Assembly (NCBI GenBank): GCA_045576435.1
Contig: JAZNGL010000003.1
Coordinates: 1 to 8,350 of the forward strand
DNA length: 8,350 bases
Direction of reading: 5' to 3'
DNA from: CAKSIW01 sp045576435
GTDB lineage: Bacteria; Bacillota; Clostridia; Monoglobales; Monoglobaceae
Under the pieces are notes generated by a model. The model ran no database searches and was not told where the DNA came from. It saw only the letters and a program-made list of their open reading frames with translations. The number at the start of each line of letters is the position of its first letter. The stretch's first letter is position 1. Positions 5,717-8,350 of this stretch are shown piece after piece. Both the position numbers and the translations under genes were made by a program.

Positions 5717-7165
5717 ATGTCGGAAAATATGAGACGTCGGAAAAGTTATAAGATATTTGAAAAGATAAAAACAGTTATTATTGTTGTGCTTTGCCTTAGT
5801 TGTGCATATCTTATGTATAGTATAACAAATTTGCAAGGAAGAATAAGTGGCAACAGAAATTTATCATGGTTTTCAGGAGGAATAACAGAAAAAGCAGATG
5901 TGCCCGGAGGAAACGGACTCAATGCTTTGACGGCGTTTTCGGTGCTTTCTAAGCCCGAGACAATAATGATAAATGCAACTAACTCCCGCCATAAGATTTC
6001 TCCCGACAACAATTTATATAATACAATTTTAGAAACAATTAATGCTGCGATAAAAAGCATGTATAATTCTGCATCAGAAATAACTGTGCTTGATAGTTTT
6101 GCGGAATGGGATAATGCAATTAAGCTGAATTCAATATATATAAAATATCCTTGCTTAAGACAAACTTCGTTTGAATCTCAGTTTTATGGGATAAATAGCG
6201 GAACGTTGGTTAAAAATATAGATAAATATTCAGAGCTTTTAATGGTTTTTCCGGCTTCAGGTGATAGCATAATCGTAATGATTCCTTCTGAAAACGGAAT
6301 AATAAAAATAAAAACAAATGTGGCAGCGGGAGCAATTAATGAGATAATTAATTCGCAAAAACCAGAAGATAAGAAAACGTATTCCTTTGCAAGTGAACTC
6401 AACCTTGATAAAACAGTTAAAGATAACAAAAATAATGCAGCAGAATTGAAAAGAACGTTGATTATTCCATCGGTTGATGAAACATATGATAATATTTTGT
6501 TAGAAGTTCCGTGGCTATATAAAAATGGGATAAGCCTTAATCAGACAACTGAATTTATGCTGGGACTTATAGATGTGTTTGGATACAACCACAACACAAT
6601 ACGGCAATATTCAGATATGAACGGGGTGTTGGTTTTTGTTGCAGATACCGGAACTATCAAAGCATATCCGGATGGAAAACTGGAATATAAGGCACTAACA
6701 AAAAAAGACGGTATTTTGTTAACAAGCAAGGCGAACGATGCATATAATACAACTTCAGGACTAATGGATGTTTTGAGAAAAATTTATTATATTTGTTTTT
6801 CAGAACAAGAAAATGGTGAATTTGATTTAAGATTCAGTTTATTGCCGAAAACAGAGCAATCTGACGAAATGAAATTTGAAATTGATTATTTTTTTGATGG
6901 AATCAGAGTTGATATGGGGAATGAACATGCCGCTGTTGCAACAGTTAATTCCGGTATGTTAACAGAACTTAAAATGAATTTAAAAACAATTAAGAGAACA
7001 GATGGCAAAACTCAGAGCAAACCACTTTTTGAAGCAATAGATGAATTTTGCGTTAAAAACCCAATGAACAAAAAAATTATGGAGGCTCAAACGGTTTACA
7101 GAGCTAATGAAAATGGAAATGAAATATGTGCTGAGTGGGAAATAAAGGGCACACAGGAGTGGTAG
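5717..7165 (+). CDS. yycH: YycH-like membrane-anchored regulator of the WalRK two-component system
   Basis: In Bacillus, YycH sits in the membrane with YycI and modulates the sensor kinase WalK (YycG), which controls cell-wall metabolism. This protein has 482 residues, against about 455 in B. subtilis. A basic cytoplasmic start (RRRKSYKIFEKIK) is followed by one membrane helix at about 19-36 and a large extracytoplasmic part. Family-like features are the LSKPETIMIN segment after the helix, the SIYIKYP strand near 140, and the central VLVFVADTGTIKAYPDGKLEYKA stretch, which resembles the 'dG...l.vy.dG.leY' region of YycH. AAGGAGGT (5703-5710) is 6 bases from the ATG. The yycI ATG follows after 3 bases, which supports the assignment. 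Oddity: the gene upstream is not walK. Sequence similarity in this family is low, so the call rests on architecture plus the YycI neighbour. Confidence 0.78.
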   Translation: MSENMRRRKSYKIFEKIKTVIIVVLCLSCAYLMYSITNLQGRISGNRNLSWFSGGITEKADVPGGNGLNALTAFSVLSKPETIMINATNSRHKISPDNNLYNTILETINAAIKSMYNSASEITVLDSFAEWDNAIKLNSIYIKYPCLRQTSFESQFYGINSGTLVKNIDKYSELLMVFPASGDSIIVMIPSENGIIKIKTNVAAGAINEIINSQKPEDKKTYSFASELNLDKTVKDNKNNAAELKRTLIIPSVDETYDNILLEVPWLYKNGISLNQTTEFMLGLIDVFGYNHNTIRQYSDMNGVLVFVADTGTIKAYPDGKLEYKALTKKDGILLTSKANDAYNTTSGLMDVLRKIYYICFSEQENGEFDLRFSLLPKTEQSDEMKFEIDYFFDGIRVDMGNEHAAVATVNSGMLTELKMNLKTIKRTDGKTQSKPLFEAIDEFCVKNPMNKKIMEAQTVYRANENGNEICAEWEIKGTQEW

Positions 7166-7168
7166 AAA

Positions 7169-8008
7169 ATGGATTTACGCAGATTAAAAACGATTCTTAT
7201 TTTTGTGCTTGTTGCAATAAACCTTATGCTTTTGGTGATAATCCAGAACATAGTTAAGAGCGATAGAGAAATTAAAAATGAGATGCGCAATAATATTTCT
7301 GCTTTATTAGCAGAAGATTTGATATACCTTTCTCCAGAACTTGAAATACCTGATGTTCCGGAAACATATAATTGTTACATAGAAAAGATGTCGGCAAACA
7401 ACAGAGATTTGGTGTTTCGCTTTTTGGATGGTGAATTTACCGAGGAAGGTGAAGGCATTTATAGAAATGGCGGAAAAATGCTCAAGGTATCCAACAATGA
7501 ATTCAAATATGAAAACAAAAACCCTGAAAAAGCGGCAAAAAATTTCTCACAGTCGGCTATTGAAAATTTATGTCGAGAGGAAATGGAAAGCCTGGGAGTG
7601 TTATCGGGAATATATAAGTTTAGTGGTATAAATTATGCGAAGGATAATCTGAAAGCGATTTTCACAGCTCAAAATGGAGATTCAGCCTTTTTTGATGCTT
7701 ATATCTCTTTTGATGTCACAGAAAAAGGGATTATTGCAATTTCAGGGAAAAATCTCATTGCTGATTTATCGGTTTCGGGAACATCGTCATTTTATACAGA
7801 TGTAATGAGCTTGCTTCCTGATTTAACAAAGACTCCGTTGCTTGAAGAAAAAAAGCTTTATAATATAGTGAGTATAAAAAACGGATATTATATAGGTGAT
7901 AATACAGAAAGCTATAGAAATATTCTTGCGATTCCTGTTTGGCAGATAGCAACTGATTCGGGAAATATTTTATATTATGATGCCAGAAACGGAAGAAGAG
8001 TTGAATAG
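7169..8008 (+). CDS. yycI: YycI-like membrane-anchored regulator of the WalRK two-component system
   Basis: Partner of YycH; in Bacillus the two proteins contact each other and WalK through their membrane helices and extracytoplasmic domains. The length is 279 residues, matching B. subtilis YycI (about 280). The N-terminus MDLRRLKTILIFVLVAINLML is the signature of the family (compare MDW..TKTIFI...L.LN.FL), with a single helix at about 8-27. The rest is extracytoplasmic. The C-terminal AIPVWQIATDSGNILYYDARNG is the typical 'P.W.v....g...y.na.tG' ending of the YycH/YycI fold. AGGAG (7155-7159) lies 9 bases before the ATG, inside the end of yycH, so the two are translationally coupled. No clear terminator follows; a small minus-strand gene ends 16 bases beyond. 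The metallo-hydrolase gene yycJ (walJ), which often follows, is not present here. Confidence 0.85.
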   Translation: MDLRRLKTILIFVLVAINLMLLVIIQNIVKSDREIKNEMRNNISALLAEDLIYLSPELEIPDVPETYNCYIEKMSANNRDLVFRFLDGEFTEEGEGIYRNGGKMLKVSNNEFKYENKNPEKAAKNFSQSAIENLCREEMESLGVLSGIYKFSGINYAKDNLKAIFTAQNGDSAFFDAYISFDVTEKGIIAISGKNLIADLSVSGTSSFYTDVMSLLPDLTKTPLLEEKKLYNIVSIKNGYYIGDNTESYRNILAIPVWQIATDSGNILYYDARNGRRVE

Positions 8009-8024
8009 ATATTAATATGAAAGG

Positions 8025-8204
8025 TTACTTTATTTTGGAATTTGCATTTTCAACAGATTTTGTTTTCGATGTTGCTGGGTTGTGCTTTTTTATATAATCA
8101 TAATATGATGGAATCCACCGTGGTTTGCTTGTTTCATCAGGATTGCGGGTGTCTTCAAAAAGCTCATATTCACTTTGGATATCACCAAATTTTATAAATT
8201 TCAA
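8025..8204 (-). CDS. Uncharacterised 59-residue protein with TTG start
   Basis: Read on the minus strand, a strong site GGGAGGGT (8218-8211) lies 8 bases (from GGAGG) before TTG at 8204. The product starts MKFIKFGDIQSEYELFE and ends NANSKIK. It is hydrophilic and charged, with no signal peptide, membrane helix or Cys pair. A central KPRWIPSYYDYIKKHN segment is rich in aromatic residues and could be a small folded or binding motif. The Lys/Ser/Thr/Asn-rich end looks disordered. No ATG exists in this frame, so TTG with its good ribosome site is the only likely start. It converges on yycI with a 16-base gap and diverges from the gene at 8309. I do not recognise it. The ribosome site and protein-like composition make it more likely real than chance. 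Confidence 0.6.
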   Translation of the reverse strand: MKFIKFGDIQSEYELFEDTRNPDETSKPRWIPSYYDYIKKHNPATSKTKSVENANSKIK

Positions 8205-8227
8205 AATAAAACCCTCCCAAAAAGTAT

Positions 8228-8233
8228 ATTATA
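8228..8233 (-). promoter_or_regulatory. Possible -10 element for the small minus-strand gene
   Basis: TATAAT reads on the minus strand at 8233-8228, 10 bases before the ribosome site, giving a very short leader. No good -35 is found at 16-18 bases; the region is AT-rich and TATTATAATA is self-complementary, so chance is possible. Confidence 0.3.
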
Positions 8234-8246
8234 ATACATATTATGG

Positions 8247-8275
8247 TTGATTTTATTTAAAATATTCGGTATAAT
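8247..8275 (+). promoter_or_regulatory. Sigma-A-like promoter for the gene starting at 8309
   Basis: TTGATT (8247-8252), a 17-base spacer, then a perfect TATAAT (8270-8275). Transcription would start near 8282, leaving a leader of about 27 bases that contains the AAGGTGG ribosome site (8295-8301). Confidence 0.65.
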
Positions 8276-8308
8276 GTAAATATTGCTAAAAGATAAGGTG
8301 GTTAACTA

Positions 8309-8350
8309 ATGAAAATTAAAGAATTGTATTCAGTATTTAATGAAGTTGGA
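8309..8350 (+). CDS. Start of an unidentified gene, cut by the window end
   Basis: Fourteen codons are visible, MKIKELYSVFNEVG, open to the last base. AAGGTGG (8295-8301) is 7 bases before the ATG, and a good promoter lies upstream at 8247-8275. The first residues are mildly amphipathic and show no signal peptide. The fragment is too short to assign; it does not look like the start of YycJ or HtrA, the genes that usually follow yycI. Confidence 0.6.
   Translation, partial: MKIKELYSVFNEVG

Noticed and set aside
5342..5836. A 164-codon minus-strand frame covering the terminator and the starts of two genes.
   Set aside because: It runs through the intrinsic terminator and has the His/Cys/Tyr-rich composition typical of antisense frames here.
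8009..8018. ATATTAATAT palindrome after yycI, considered as a terminator.
   Set aside because: No loop, no GC in the stem and no T-run; likely chance in AT-rich DNA.
8275..8280. TGTAAA next to the -10 of the last promoter, considered as another WalR unit.
   Set aside because: No second hexamer at 5-base spacing on either side; a single 6-mer is expected by chance.

Overview
The window looks like a chromosomal segment of an AT-rich, endospore-forming Firmicute, most likely a Clostridia member. It carries a complete GerA-type spore germinant receptor operon and a YycH/YycI pair, both typical of low-GC Gram-positive bacteria. Ribosome binding sites are strong and several starts are TTG. I see no rRNA, tRNA, CRISPR array, insertion sequence or phage structural gene.

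Layout. (1) 70-4230, plus strand: a tightly packed four-gene germinant receptor operon, gerAA-gerAB-gerAC followed by a 58-residue two-helix membrane protein of the 'D subunit' type. It ends at a hairpin at 4235-4262 that both converging transcripts may share. (2) 4280-4840, minus strand: an Amidase_3-type N-acetylmuramoyl-L-alanine amidase with no signal peptide, close to the catalytic domain of Bacillus CwlC. (3) 4841-5128: a 288-base divergent control region. It has an extended -10 promoter in each direction and, ahead of the rightward gene, three TGTAAY hexamers separated by exactly 5 bases, which is the WalR (YycF) operator pattern. (4) 5129-5614, plus: a small secreted protein with an apparent Ig-like beta-sandwich domain, followed by a good intrinsic terminator (5665-5694). 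(5) 5717-8008, plus: yycH and yycI, separated by 3 bases, encoding membrane-anchored regulators of the WalK sensor kinase. (6) 8025-8204, minus: an uncharacterised 59-residue protein starting with TTG. (7) 8309 onward, plus: the first 14 codons of a gene that leaves the window, behind a clear sigma-A-like promoter.

How the parts may work together (inference). The left half senses germinants in the spore inner membrane. The right half looks like a cell-wall homeostasis block: WalK modulators, a secreted wall-side protein behind a WalR-like operator, and a divergently read amidase. WalR in Bacillus and Staphylococcus controls cell-wall hydrolases, so a WalR operator a few hundred bases upstream of yycHI, with no walRK in between, would be a coherent but rearranged version of the walRK-yycHI locus. 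That operator is the most interesting signal here.
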